Source of the DNA: Candidatus Geohydrothermomicrobium daggyaiense
GTDB lineage: Bacteria; Actinomycetota; Geothermincolia; Fen-727; JACVIW01
Assembly: GCA_015711695.1 (NCBI GenBank)
Contig: JACVIW010000034.1
Coordinates: 1-14,176 of the forward strand
Length of the DNA: 14,176 bases
Direction of reading: 5' to 3'
In this document: one piece after another, positions 1-7,776 of the stretch
How positions within the stretch are numbered: the first letter of the stretch is position 1
Layout of the letters: every line of letters begins with the position of its first letter
Position numbers and translations under genes: made by a program
The notes under the pieces: generated by a model
Database searches by the model: none
What the model saw: only the letters and a program-made list of their open reading frames with translations
What the model was told of the DNA's origin: nothing

Positions 1-454
1 CGGCTGAAATGGCGGCGACCCTGGCTATTTCTTCTTTAGTCTCGATTTCTTTCGCGCGTTTCTTGATATCCTCAACCACCTGTTCCACGGCTTTGTCGAT
101 TCCGCGTTTAATGAGCATTGGATTCGCGCCCGCCGCAACATTTCTCAAGCCTTCCTTGACCATAGCATGAGCTAAAACAGGAGCTGTTGTGGTGCCGTCA
201 CCAGCAACGTCGTTTGTTTTTGTTGCGACCTCTTTGGCAAGCTGAGCACCCATATTCTCATAAGGGTCCTCGAGCTCAATCTCGCGCGCGATTGTCACAC
301 CGTCGTTTGTAATGGTAGGTGAGCCAAATTTTTTCTCTAGGACCACATTTCGTCCCTTAGGACCCAGAGTTACCCTAACCGCGTCCGCGAGTTTTGTTAC
401 TCCGGCTTCAAGAGCACGCCTTGCTTCTTCACTGTATTCCAGAATTTTTGGCAT
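1..454 (-). CDS. groEL: Chaperonin GroEL (Hsp60), N-terminal part, cut by window edge
   Basis: This is the large chaperonin subunit, which forms the ATP-driven double ring that folds proteins in the cytoplasm with GroES. The first 151 codons are visible. They start at the ATG at 452-454 (MPKILEYSEEARR) and run off the left edge. Hallmarks seen are VTLGPKGRNVVLE near residues 28-40, PTITNDGVTIAREIELED at 46-63 and the ATP/Mg loop AGDGTTTA at 84-91. D86 corresponds to catalytic Asp87 of E. coli GroEL. The next residue is Pro92, where most GroELs I know have Thr or Val. A purine-rich leader (GGGGGG then AGGA) precedes the start, 17 bp after the groES stop, so the two genes are one operon under CIRCE control. 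The family assignment is certain. Whether this is the only groEL copy cannot be told. Confidence 0.98.
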   Translation of the reverse strand, partial: MPKILEYSEEARRALEAGVTKLADAVRVTLGPKGRNVVLEKKFGSPTITNDGVTIAREIELEDPYENMGAQLAKEVATKTNDVAGDGTTTAPVLAHAMVKEGLRNVAAGANPMLIKRGIDKAVEQVVEDIKKRAKEIETKEEIARVAAISA

Positions 455-471
455 TTCCTACCCCCCTTTCA

Positions 472-777
472 TCATTTCTTTGATTTTCCTGATTGTTTCC
501 GCTTCGCGAGAATATCCCTCTCGCTCAATATGAGGTATTCTTTTCCTCCAACTTTAACTTCAGTGCCACCGTACTTAGAAAAGATAACTACGTCACCCGG
601 TTTTACGTCGAGCGGAATAAGCTTGCCTTCCTCATACCGTCCCGGTCCCACCGCAACAACTTTTCCCTCCTGCGGTTTTTCCTTCGCGGTGTCTGGAATC
701 ACGATACCGCTTTCGGTCCGCTCTTCGCTTTCTCCCGGCTCCACGATAACCCTGTCTCCCAACGGCTCAAGATCCAT
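472..777 (-). CDS. groES: Co-chaperonin GroES (Hsp10)
   Basis: GroES is the heptameric lid of the GroEL folding chamber. The protein of about 101 aa has the family pattern PLGDRVIVEP at its start, the mobile loop around ESEERTESGIVIPDTAKEK, then GKVVAVGPG, VKPGDVVIFSKYGGTEV and a C-terminal YLILSERDILA. The lysine/serine-rich tail is slightly longer than the usual 94-97 aa. Two in-frame ATGs exist, at 783 and 777. The Shine-Dalgarno sequence AAGGAGGG abuts the first but lies about 7 nt from the second, so I chose 777 (MDLEPLGDRV). It is the first gene of the groES-groEL operon, directly downstream of a CIRCE operator and promoter, which implies repression by HrcA and heat induction. Confidence 0.97.
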   Translation of the reverse strand: MDLEPLGDRVIVEPGESEERTESGIVIPDTAKEKPQEGKVVAVGPGRYEEGKLIPLDVKPGDVVIFSKYGGTEVKVGGKEYLILSERDILAKRKQSGKSKK

Positions 778-801
778 TTTCATCCCTCCTTACGTTAATT
801 A

Positions 802-828
802 TTAGCACTCTCAGGGTAAGAGTGCTAA
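802..828. promoter_or_regulatory. CIRCE operator (HrcA binding site)
   Basis: A perfect inverted repeat TTAGCACTC - 9 nt - GAGTGCTAA, with arms at 802-810 and 820-828, matches the CIRCE consensus exactly. It sits just downstream of the -10 box and 24 bp before the groES start at 777, so it overlaps the transcription start and leader. This is the usual position from which HrcA blocks chaperonin transcription. hrcA itself is not in the window. Confidence 0.97.
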
Positions 829-832
829 TAGT

Positions 833-860
833 ATTATATATACCGTTAGCTAAAAATCAA
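833..860 (-). promoter_or_regulatory. Sigma-A/sigma-70-type promoter of groES-groEL
   Basis: On the minus strand a perfect -10 box TATAAT (833-838) lies 16 bp from a -35-like TTGATT (855-860). The predicted start is near 826, inside the CIRCE repeat. The -35 matches consensus at 4 of 6 positions. AT-rich DNA, including the palindrome ATTTTTTCGAAAAAA around 901-916, lies further upstream and could act as an UP-like element (inference). Confidence 0.85.
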
Positions 861-1108
861 CAGTAATCCCGAAAATTTAAAGCATTCTGAAATAGTGCTA
901 ATTTTTTCGAAAAAAATGAGCAAAAAAAAGAGGTAATCTCAGTATAACTTGTACTTGGCAGCGGATTATGCCACGAAGTGGTGTTCACCCGAGAATAACC
1001 TGTAGCACTTCTCTCAAATAACCGTAATCGGGAAAAATTATACTGCCGCGGAATGTTTTCGGATTTATGATACAGGTGATGTTTTTTCTTTAAGTTGTTT
1101 TTGATTGA
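861..1108. other. Intergenic region upstream of the groES promoter, with a lone CIRCE-like half site
   Basis: No convincing gene is seen here. TAGTGCTAA at 893-901 matches the CIRCE right arm in 8 of 9 bases, but its would-be left partner (AAAGCATTC, 879-887) is poor and spaced by 5 rather than 9. A run of eight A on the plus strand (922-929) beside a 3-bp inverted repeat is too weak to call a terminator for the upstream oxidoreductase gene. A small CCAC/GTGG hairpin lies at 971-981. Confidence 0.5.
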
Positions 1109-2458
1109 CTAAAACGTTTCAAACATGGAATCAGCGATACGTGACCATTCTCTGAAAACCTTCGGATCATATTCCCTGGGATATTCAGTGTAATGCCTGT
1201 AGATCCTCTCTGCCCGTCTCAGCGTGGCATCAAACAAAAGCAAAAAACCTGTGTTTTGAACGCCTCTTAAGATGCTTCTTGCCAGCTTAAAGAATGTCCT
1301 TCCCTCGAATTTACCGGACAAAATGGCGCTTGCGAAACTCCTATCGATCAGACCTCTCCTGAACGCCTTTTCGACACTCGCATCCGATAATCCCTGAATA
1401 AATTTCCTTATCGAATCAAGAGCAGCAATTCGAGCTCCCATTTCCTTCATGAATTGATAATTATAAGACCAAAGAGCATCAATGCCTGTATCTTTAATTT
1501 CCAGCGCGAAAGATGCGGCGTCAGCAGCGTGGCAAGCACCAATAAGCGCACTCCCGATCCCTCTGCTAAAGACAGGCATCGCATGGCACGCTGAATCACC
1601 TATGACCATAAAACCGTTGCAAACCATTGAGTTCAGGGGTCTTCTGGTGGGAACAAAACCGCTACTTGATATGAGAAAGCTTTCATTTCTTTGAGATAAA
1701 TAACCAGCGACTGCTGGCACTAAGTCCGGGGCCTTCTTATATCGTTCATATGGTTCAAGCCCCCGCAAGCCTATTTCCACCTCGACAATTCTACTGCCGT
1801 TTTCATCGACTATAGACCTTGTAAAACTCCCTCCGCCAGAAAGAAAGTACCTCACTTCTCCCTTTGAGCCTCTTTCGTCTCTTTTTGCGCAATCAGAAAG
1901 CCATGCCTGAGAATATAGAAAGACAAAATCCTGTGGAAGAATCCTTCTCGGCAAGCCCATCCCTATCGGTATAGTTTTCACCAGTGCCCGATCAGCCCCG
2001 GTTGCATCAACTATTATTCTCGACTTGTAAGTCCCCTTTGTGGTACTCAGGCCAGTAACGAAACCCTTTTCAACGACCACGCCCATCCCTCCGCATCCAA
2101 AAACAAACTCCGCCCCAGCCTGGAGGGCAAGTCCGCGAAGGTAAGAGACGAATGATTTACGGCTGATGATTCTATAAGCGCAATCGTCGAGATCATACAT
2201 TACCGCCGATTTTGGGGAACTCAGCGCGGCATTACACAAAGGAGGTATATGAACAAGTGACCCTGGAAGCTGGACACCTGCCAGTTCCAGTAACTCGGAT
2301 TCCACAAGGTCGAAACGATCTTCGATGTCGTCGGGTCCTTCATTTTTTTCAATTAATAAAACATTGTATCCCCTTCGGGCAAGCCTAGCCCCCAACAGGG
2401 CGCCTGAGATACCAGCACCCGCAACAATGACATCGTAAGTTTTATCCAATTGCACCAT
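1109..2458 (-). CDS. FAD-dependent oxidoreductase, geranylgeranyl-reductase/FixC-like
   Basis: A flavoprotein of about 449 aa with the p-hydroxybenzoate-hydroxylase-type fold. The N-terminal Rossmann motif YDVIVAGAGISGALLGARLA binds the FAD ADP moiety and ends in the acidic LLIEK strand. A mid-protein IIVDATGADRALV matches the family's DG/ATG motif. GFMVIGDSACHAMPVFSRGIGSAL is the second FAD-binding GD motif. Family members reduce isoprenoid double bonds in lipids or quinones, or act as monooxygenases or dehydrogenases. No substrate can be read here. The open frame extends to a GTG at 2536, but those 26 extra residues look non-homologous. The ATG at 2458 sits five residues before the conserved core and has a weak GGGG leader. 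The gene stands alone between gaps of about 390 and 325 bp. The family is fairly sure; the function is not. Confidence 0.85.
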   Translation of the reverse strand: MVQLDKTYDVIVAGAGISGALLGARLARRGYNVLLIEKNEGPDDIEDRFDLVESELLELAGVQLPGSLVHIPPLCNAALSSPKSAVMYDLDDCAYRIISRKSFVSYLRGLALQAGAEFVFGCGGMGVVVEKGFVTGLSTTKGTYKSRIIVDATGADRALVKTIPIGMGLPRRILPQDFVFLYSQAWLSDCAKRDERGSKGEVRYFLSGGGSFTRSIVDENGSRIVEVEIGLRGLEPYERYKKAPDLVPAVAGYLSQRNESFLISSSGFVPTRRPLNSMVCNGFMVIGDSACHAMPVFSRGIGSALIGACHAADAASFALEIKDTGIDALWSYNYQFMKEMGARIAALDSIRKFIQGLSDASVEKAFRRGLIDRSFASAILSGKFEGRTFFKLARSILRGVQNTGFLLLFDATLRRAERIYRHYTEYPREYDPKVFREWSRIADSMFETF

Positions 2459-2851
2459 TTCGCTACCCCGGCTTTTGTTCTTCGAAAAGATTGATTCCGG
2501 CACAGCCGTAAAAACATACCAATGCCCTTGTTTCACTCCACTAAGTTATTCGAACATCGACAAAGCACACTAAATTCAAATAATGGAAAATCAATCTTTT
2601 ATGTTATTCACATCCGTCCAATAGGTTGAAATTTGGAAATACACTACAGGTAGCTATTGTTCACCGAAATTGAAAAATGCGAGGAAATGAAAAATGAGAA
2701 TTTACTATTGCGGATTCCTATTCATTTGCTTATCAAAAGGACACAAGATCCACACTACCTTCCGGGTCACGATTTCACAGCCAGCAGCTTGGGAATTACA
2801 AAAAACAGCTTCGAACACGCGGGACATTACTTCTCTTATATATCGGCGTTT
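2459..2851. other. Intergenic region between glpK and the FAD oxidoreductase
   Basis: This ~390-bp gap holds no feature I can firmly support. On the minus strand, 24 nt past the glpK stop, there is a 40-codon ATG ORF at 2705-2827 with a GAGAAG leader. It contains three cysteines, but nothing marks it as a real gene. No hairpin plus T-run qualifies as a glpK terminator. TTGATT (2589-2594, minus strand) could be a -35 box, but no matching -10 follows. Confidence 0.4.
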
Positions 2852-4342
2852 TTATCTATCCGTGTAAAGAACTTTCTCTACCGCTTTTTTCCAGCCCATG
2901 TATTTTATCTCCGCAAATTCCCTATCTTCTCGAGGCATAAAAGATTTCTCGACTTTCCAGATCTGCTCAAGTTCCTCCTCACCCGCCCATATACCACAGG
3001 CGAGACCGGCAAGGTAAGCGGTGCCCATTGCCGTTGTTTCTGTTACTGAGGGTCTCTCAACCGGAACACCAATAAGATCACACTGGAACGAGAGAAGAGC
3101 ATCCATCACTGAAGCACCCCCGTCCGCCCTCAGCGAGGTTATCTCAATACCGGAGTCCTTCTTCATTGAGTCAAGCACATCCCGTGTCTGATACGCAATA
3201 GACTCAACAGCGGCGCGGACAATATGTTCTTTCGTGGTTCCACGGGAAATGCCCAGAATCGCTCCCCTCGCATATGGATCCCAGTAAGGCGCACCGAGTC
3301 CCACCATGGCGGGAACAAAATAGACCCCGCCAGTATCCTCGACATCCGCAGCTATTACACCCGCTTCCTCTGCACTCTTTATTAATTTCAAGCCATCCCG
3401 CAACCACTGAATGGCAGCCCCCGTAATAAATATTGAGCCCTCAAGCGCGTAGGTCACCTTCCCGTTATAGCGCCAGGCAATGGTGGTGAGCATGCCGGAA
3501 TTTGACTGTACCGCTCTGTCTCCAGTGTTCATGAGAACAAAACTTCCCGTTCCGTATGTGTTCTTTGTCATTCCAACCCTGTAGCAGGCCTGTCCAAAAA
3601 GAGCGGCTTGTTGATCACCAACAATGCCACTTATCGGCACTGATGCACCGAAAAACTCCTTCGGATCAGTGTATGCGACTACACTGCTCGAATCGACAAC
3701 CTGAGGAAGAAGGGAAGAAGGTATGCCAAGTATTTCGAGAAGGTAGGAATCCCACTTCAAATCATGGATGTTATATACGAGCGTACGGGAAGCATTCGAG
3801 CAATCCGTTACGTGGACCTTTCCCCCCGTGAGTTTAGCGATCAACCAGGAATCAACGGTACCGAAAACTATCTCGCCCGCATGCGCGAGCCTGGCAAACT
3901 CACGGTCATTCTCCATCATCCATGCTATTTTTGTACCGCTGAAATACGGATCAATAACAAGACCAGTCCGACTTCTAAACTGTTGCTCATGTCCCTGAAT
4001 TTTCAGCCTCTCGCAAATATCCGCAGAACGCCTGCATTGCCAGACTATCGCGTTACCATAAGGGCGATATGTGCCTCGATACCAGAAAACGCTTGTCTCA
4101 CGCTGGTTTGTTATCCCGATCGCGGTAAGGTCTTGAGCGGAAATACCCGCTTCAATAAGCGCTTTCTCAACGGCGCTGCTCACGCTCCCCCAGATTTCCT
4201 CAGGATCATGCTCGACCCACCCACTTCTGGGAAAATGCTGGGGAAACACCTGGTTAAACTTTGACTTTGGATCACCCTTTTCGTCGAAAACCATCGCGGT
4301 AGTTCCCGTGGTTCCCTGGTCAATCGCAAGTATGTACTTCAT
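2852..4342 (-). CDS. glpK: Glycerol kinase
   Basis: It phosphorylates glycerol to sn-glycerol-3-phosphate with ATP in the cytoplasm, feeding glycolysis or lipid synthesis. The 496-aa length fits the FGGY kinase family. The N-terminal phosphate loop is AIDQGTTGT (6-14). Glycerol-binding residues known from E. coli are all present: R81-E82 in NQRET, W101, Y133, and D243-Q244 in VGDQQAALFGQ. FGGY signature 1 (YFSGTKIAWMMEN, 133-145) and signature 2 (GAILGISRGTTKEHIVRAAVES) are intact. The ATG at 4342 has AGGAGG 7 nt upstream. The TTG at 4369 is possible but would add nine unconserved residues. The gene starts 27 bp after tsaD, so it is probably co-transcribed with the t6A cluster. No glpF or glpD is nearby, and no glycerol-specific regulator site is seen. 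Confidence 0.97.
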   Translation of the reverse strand: MKYILAIDQGTTGTTAMVFDEKGDPKSKFNQVFPQHFPRSGWVEHDPEEIWGSVSSAVEKALIEAGISAQDLTAIGITNQRETSVFWYRGTYRPYGNAIVWQCRRSADICERLKIQGHEQQFRSRTGLVIDPYFSGTKIAWMMENDREFARLAHAGEIVFGTVDSWLIAKLTGGKVHVTDCSNASRTLVYNIHDLKWDSYLLEILGIPSSLLPQVVDSSSVVAYTDPKEFFGASVPISGIVGDQQAALFGQACYRVGMTKNTYGTGSFVLMNTGDRAVQSNSGMLTTIAWRYNGKVTYALEGSIFITGAAIQWLRDGLKLIKSAEEAGVIAADVEDTGGVYFVPAMVGLGAPYWDPYARGAILGISRGTTKEHIVRAAVESIAYQTRDVLDSMKKDSGIEITSLRADGGASVMDALLSFQCDLIGVPVERPSVTETTAMGTAYLAGLACGIWAGEEELEQIWKVEKSFMPREDREFAEIKYMGWKKAVEKVLYTDR

Positions 4343-4369
4343 GGCAGTTCCTCCTGAAAATCCTGTCAA

Positions 4370-5410
4370 TCAATCTGTTTTTTCGCATCCTGGAATTGTT
4401 TCACCAACCTTAAGGCCGGGATAAACATCAACTTCATTTCCGCACCGGTATCCTTTTTCATACAAGTAATACCCGAGAGATGCTATCATCGCCGCGTTGT
4501 CCGTGCAATAAACAGGAGAGGGGAGGAACAATTCAATGCCTTCACGGATGCAGGCCTTTGTGAGCTTCCGCCTAAGCTCACTGTTGCAAACAACACCGCC
4601 TCCCGCCATTACCCTTCTCCTTTTTAACAAACGAACAGCCCTGATCGTCTTTTCAACAATTACTTCACAAGCAGCAGCCTGAAATGATGCTGCTATGTCC
4701 GCCAATTCACGCGGATCTTCTCTCACGGATTTTCCGCTGAATTCTATTTTTTCGACGTGTCGAACCACTGCCGTTTTTAGCCCGCTCATTGAGAAATTGC
4801 AATCGCCGGACTTGATCATGGGTCTCGGGAAAAAGATAGCGTCCGGATCGGCATCTTTCGATATCCTGTCGATAACAGGTCCTCCGGGGTATCCGAGCCC
4901 TAAGAAATTTGAAATTTTATCGTACGCCTCCCCAACGGCATCGTCGAGCGTCTCCCCCACGACAGTCATACGATCAAATCCGGTTACATCAGCAAGCAGC
5001 GTGTGTCCACCTGAAACGACAAGTCCCACGAACGGAAATTCGAGCGTTTTCTTTTCGAGAACAGGTGCAATAAGGTGTGCCTCAACATGATTCACGCCGA
5101 TGAGCGGCACATCCCAGGCCCATGCGAGAGACTTGGCAACGGAAACCCCTACCACAAGTGAACCAACAAGTCCGGGTCCGACTGTGACCGCGATCAATCC
5201 GGGAACCGACCCATCAACTTTAAGAGCCTGATCCAGAACAGGAATAATAGTTTCCACGTGCGCCCTAGCCGCAATTTCGGGAACAACTCCTCCGTACTCC
5301 CGGTGCAGGTCAACCTGAGAGGCCACGATGTTGGTCAAAACCTCGTTTCCGTCCCTCACCACCGAGGCTGAGCACTCATCGCAAGAAGTCTCTATTCCCA
5401 GAATAAGCAT
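4370..5410 (-). CDS. tsaD: tRNA N6-threonylcarbamoyladenosine (t6A37) transferase subunit TsaD
   Basis: TsaD transfers the threonylcarbamoyl group from TC-AMP to A37 of ANN-decoding tRNAs, together with TsaB and TsaE. The 346-aa protein is of normal length for this ASKHA-fold family. Metal ligands are visible: H108 and H112 in NHVEAH, and D304 in YCTDNAAM. Other hallmarks are GIETSCDECSASVV at the N-terminus, VGPGLVGSLVVG, VSGGHT, LDDAVGEAYDK and FSMSGLKTA. The ATG at 5410 has an AGGTGAT leader. It follows rimI after 62 bp and precedes glpK. In related genomes this gene often sits directly beside groES-groEL; here glpK and an oxidoreductase intervene. Confidence 0.98.
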   Translation of the reverse strand: MLILGIETSCDECSASVVRDGNEVLTNIVASQVDLHREYGGVVPEIAARAHVETIIPVLDQALKVDGSVPGLIAVTVGPGLVGSLVVGVSVAKSLAWAWDVPLIGVNHVEAHLIAPVLEKKTLEFPFVGLVVSGGHTLLADVTGFDRMTVVGETLDDAVGEAYDKISNFLGLGYPGGPVIDRISKDADPDAIFFPRPMIKSGDCNFSMSGLKTAVVRHVEKIEFSGKSVREDPRELADIAASFQAAACEVIVEKTIRAVRLLKRRRVMAGGGVVCNSELRRKLTKACIREGIELFLPSPVYCTDNAAMIASLGYYLYEKGYRCGNEVDVYPGLKVGETIPGCEKTD

Positions 5411-5472
5411 TCCGAATCACCTTTAATCCCTTAACATTTTTTCCAGGATGGAAAAGTAATTTGAGCTTGGCA

Positions 5473-5931
5473 TCAAGAAAGTTCGGCCACCATTATCACG
5501 GCATCCTCACCAGTATCTGAATAATAACCTATCCTCAATTCAAGCTCCCGGAAGCCAAACTTTTCGTAAAACCTACGGGCGGGGATATTGCTTTCCCTAA
5601 CTTCAAGCCTCAGAAATTTCACGCCTTTTTCAAAACACCGTGAAATGCACTCTTTCATCAAAGCTGTACCGACACCGATGCGCCGCATTTCAGACTCGAC
5701 CGCGATGTTTGTGACATGAACTGTCTCGGCAAAAATGCGAGCAACAAGATAGCCACATAATCTGCCATCAAGCTCAGCCACCAAAAGCAGCGCTTTAGGG
5801 CGGGCTTTCAATTCGCGTGCGAATATTTCCCCTGGCCAGGGCGTGGGGAATATACTCTGTTCAAGTAAAGCAACCTTCTCAATATCATCCTCGACCATAT
5901 CGCGAATAATAAAATCCTCCAGTGCTTTCAC
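5473..5931 (-). CDS. rimI: GNAT N-acetyltransferase, RimI type (ribosomal protein bS18 alanine acetyltransferase)
   Basis: A 152-aa GNAT-fold enzyme expected to acetylate protein N-termini, classically bS18, using acetyl-CoA. The acetyl-CoA-binding motif A is at residues 83-90 (RRIGVGTA), preceded by VTNIAVESEM. The RimI-typical VRESNIPARRFYEKFGF is at 111-127, and the YYSDTGEDAVIM ending matches the family. The start is a GTG at 5931 with only a weak GGTGA leader; no better start is seen nearby. It lies 26 bp after tsaB and 62 bp before tsaD, the standard place for rimI in Gram-positive-lineage genomes. The exact substrate is inferred from family and context. Confidence 0.94.
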   Translation of the reverse strand: MKALEDFIIRDMVEDDIEKVALLEQSIFPTPWPGEIFARELKARPKALLLVAELDGRLCGYLVARIFAETVHVTNIAVESEMRRIGVGTALMKECISRCFEKGVKFLRLEVRESNIPARRFYEKFGFRELELRIGYYSDTGEDAVIMVAELS

Positions 5932-5957
5932 TTTCTACGTTTCACCGACCTTTCCAG

Positions 5958-6644
5958 TTAAACGGGCTTTTTTAAATAGATTGGAAGCACATCGAAAGAA
6001 TTCCCGCTCTCCCCTTTTTCCAGAACATTTAACGAAATCTTAAGAAGGGCGCGCGCATCAGGAAATCCATATTCCCAGCTCTTCTCAACGCCCGGCATAG
6101 GTGGTAAGCCTTCCGCTATAGCTTTCGCTTTATCTCCAATGAAATGAACTCTTCCTTCGATAATGTCTGTCAATCTGGCGTAAATATCCTCAGGTGCAAG
6201 AAGCATGTATTCGCTTATCCGCAAGTATTCTTCCGCAAATATGTAGAAGGCGCAGTACATCATTCCCCGCCTGGCATCCAGCAGCGCAACTGTGAAATCC
6301 GATTCCGCTGTTGAGGAACAGGCAAGAACATCCAGAGAGGATATTCCAATGAGAGGCACTCGAAACGCATAGGAAAGCGCCTTTGCTGTCGATACAGCCA
6401 CTTTGACTCCTGTAAAGTTGCCCGGTCCAGCTCCAACCGCCAAAGCTTTAATTGATTTCTTTTCAAATCCCGCGCCGCGCATTACCCCATTGATATGCGG
6501 CAGGAGCCAGCCTGCATGCCCTTTTTCAGTCAAAAAATCCTTAGCCGCGATGGGCTCATTCCACCCTATCGCGACGGAGCCCCTCAGTGTTGATGTATCG
6601 AACGCAAGTATCAGGTTTTCCCTTCGTTTTTCTTGACGAGACAT
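5958..6644 (-). CDS. tsaB: t6A biosynthesis scaffold protein TsaB
   Basis: TsaB is the catalytically inactive ASKHA-fold paralogue of TsaD. It dimerises with TsaD and is needed for t6A formation. The 228-aa protein shows LILAFDTSTLRGSVAIG at the N-terminus, HAGWLLPHI, the highly conserved VGAGPGNFTGVKVAVSTAKAL, and LLDARRGMMYCAFY. The ATG at 6644 gives about ten charged residues before the usual start of homology (LILAFDTS), so the true start may lie slightly downstream. The ribosome-binding site is weak. It begins 8 bp after the tsaE stop, which implies translational coupling. Confidence 0.95.
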   Translation of the reverse strand: MSRQEKRRENLILAFDTSTLRGSVAIGWNEPIAAKDFLTEKGHAGWLLPHINGVMRGAGFEKKSIKALAVGAGPGNFTGVKVAVSTAKALSYAFRVPLIGISSLDVLACSSTAESDFTVALLDARRGMMYCAFYIFAEEYLRISEYMLLAPEDIYARLTDIIEGRVHFIGDKAKAIAEGLPPMPGVEKSWEYGFPDARALLKISLNVLEKGESGNSFDVLPIYLKKPV

Positions 6645-6652
6645 TGATCTGG

Positions 6653-7105
6653 TTATCCCGAAAGAGTTCTAATCCTTTCAACCCAGCCTGCGCCTGGCGC
6701 AAAGCGTATGATACGCTCAGAATCGGCATCCGAAAAACTGAATTTCACCCAGAGGCGATCAGCGGGTAAAGCCTCTATAACTTTTTCCGCCCATTCAATA
6801 ACACATATCCAATCCCCCTCGAGAAACTCGTCAATCCCAGCAGATATGAGGGCCTCAGCAGCATCGAGCCGGTAGGCGTCAACATGACACAGTTTTATCT
6901 CCGGTATGAGGCTGATGATTATAAAGGTAGGGCTGCGGATGGGACCCGCGAAACCAAGCCCCCGAGCGATTCCATTCACGAAAACAGTCTTACCGGTTCC
7001 GAGGTCTCCTTCAAGACAAATAACGTCGCCCAGTTTTGAAACCGAACCAACTCTTTCCCCAAGATTAAGGGTTTCCTCAGGTGACTTAGTGAAAACCTTC
7101 AACAC
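6653..7105 (-). CDS. tsaE: t6A biosynthesis ATPase TsaE
   Basis: TsaE is the P-loop ATPase that binds TsaBD and supports catalytic turnover in t6A synthesis. The Walker A loop is LEGDLGTGKT, followed by the family-typical IRSPTFIII, a CHVDAYRLD strand and WICVIEWAEK. I chose the GTG at 7105. It gives 151 aa, the usual size, and aligns the start (VLKVFTKSPEET) with the family N-terminus, 7 nt after the glycosylase stop. No good Shine-Dalgarno is seen, so expression probably depends on coupling. In-frame TTG 7201 and ATG 7177 would overlap the glycosylase gene by 62-89 nt with unrelated residues. Confidence 0.95.
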   Translation of the reverse strand: MLKVFTKSPEETLNLGERVGSVSKLGDVICLEGDLGTGKTVFVNGIARGLGFAGPIRSPTFIIISLIPEIKLCHVDAYRLDAAEALISAGIDEFLEGDWICVIEWAEKVIEALPADRLWVKFSFSDADSERIIRFAPGAGWVERIRTLSG

Positions 7106-7112
7106 TGCCAAA

Positions 7113-7733
7113 TCAGAACAAACCCATTTGCTCTGGCTCAGTTTGGGATTCTCCTGGCGGGGGCTCTTCATCTTCATTAAGGTACATTCTAAGCAAACCA
7201 AAATCCTCTTCTATCACTTTGACCGTCGCGGGATTCCGCAAAGCTGCAGCAGGATGGTAAACGGGAACAAGAAAAAAGCCAGGCATGGGAAACTTCTGGC
7301 CGTGCATGCGGGTCATTTGCACATTCTTTCCAAGCAATGCACTAGCCGCAATCCTGCCGAGCGCGCACACGATTTTGGGCTTAATAATCGAAAGCTGTGA
7401 TCTTAAAAATGGGTTGCATGCTTCTATCTCTTCCGGGTAGGGATCGCGGTTCCCCGGAGGTCTGCATTTTACAACGTTCGTTATGTACACGTCTGATCTT
7501 TTCAATCCAATGCCATCAAGGAGGGTGTCGAGCAGCTTCCCAGCGGGACCAACAAATGGAAGTCCCTGTGCATCTTCCGCTCTCCCCGGTGCTTCCCCCA
7601 CAAATAAAAGGGATGCTTCATCATTACCATCTCCGAAAACGAGCCTCGTTCTGCTCTTACAAAGGGAGCACAATTCGCATTCGCCGATTTCTTCTCTGAG
7701 ATCATTTAGAGTCAAAGCAAACAAATGCCACAC
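7113..7733 (-). CDS. Type-4 uracil-DNA glycosylase (iron-sulfur)
   Basis: It removes uracil from DNA, arising from cytosine deamination or dUMP incorporation, in base excision repair. Family-4 features are clear. The four cluster cysteines appear as C19 and C22 in the N-terminal helix, C90 in VVKCRPPGNRDP and C106 in EACNPF. Motif 1 is GEAPGRAED with E47 (family 5 would have GLAPA here). Motif 2 contains YHPAAAL. The length, about 206 aa, is typical. The GTG start at 7733 abuts its AGAGAGGA leader. A TTG three codons in (7724) is better spaced and may be the real start. The last ~20 residues (acidic and proline-rich) are a poorly conserved tail. It appears to be the first gene of the t6A operon, behind the promoter at 7777-7805. 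Confidence 0.95.
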   Translation of the reverse strand: MWHLFALTLNDLREEIGECELCSLCKSRTRLVFGDGNDEASLLFVGEAPGRAEDAQGLPFVGPAGKLLDTLLDGIGLKRSDVYITNVVKCRPPGNRDPYPEEIEACNPFLRSQLSIIKPKIVCALGRIAASALLGKNVQMTRMHGQKFPMPGFFLVPVYHPAAALRNPATVKVIEEDFGLLRMYLNEDEEPPPGESQTEPEQMGLF

Positions 7734-7776
7734 TCCTCTCTGCTAATCCAGAGAATATCATGAGAAAGCCTCGAAA

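Noticed and set aside
922..940. Possible terminator for the FAD oxidoreductase (T8 on minus strand)
   Set aside because: Only a 3-bp GAG/CTC stem precedes the T-run, too weak for a rho-independent terminator.
971..981. CCAC-GAA-GTGG hairpin
   Set aside because: A 4-bp stem without a T-run or conserved context; not assignable to any element.
1037..1042. Second TATAAT on the minus strand upstream of groES
   Set aside because: No -35-like hexamer lies 15-18 bp upstream and there is no extended -10 TG; it is probably a chance match.
2705..2827. 40-codon minus-strand ORF 24 nt after glpK
   Set aside because: It has an ATG and a fair leader, but the length is within chance for a gap this size and nothing in the sequence marks it as a gene. 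It is mentioned only in the gap entry.
2657..3049. Plus-strand 130-codon frame reaching into glpK
   Set aside because: More than half overlaps the glpK 3' end in antisense. It has no recognisable domain or leader and only its first ~65 codons are in the gap.
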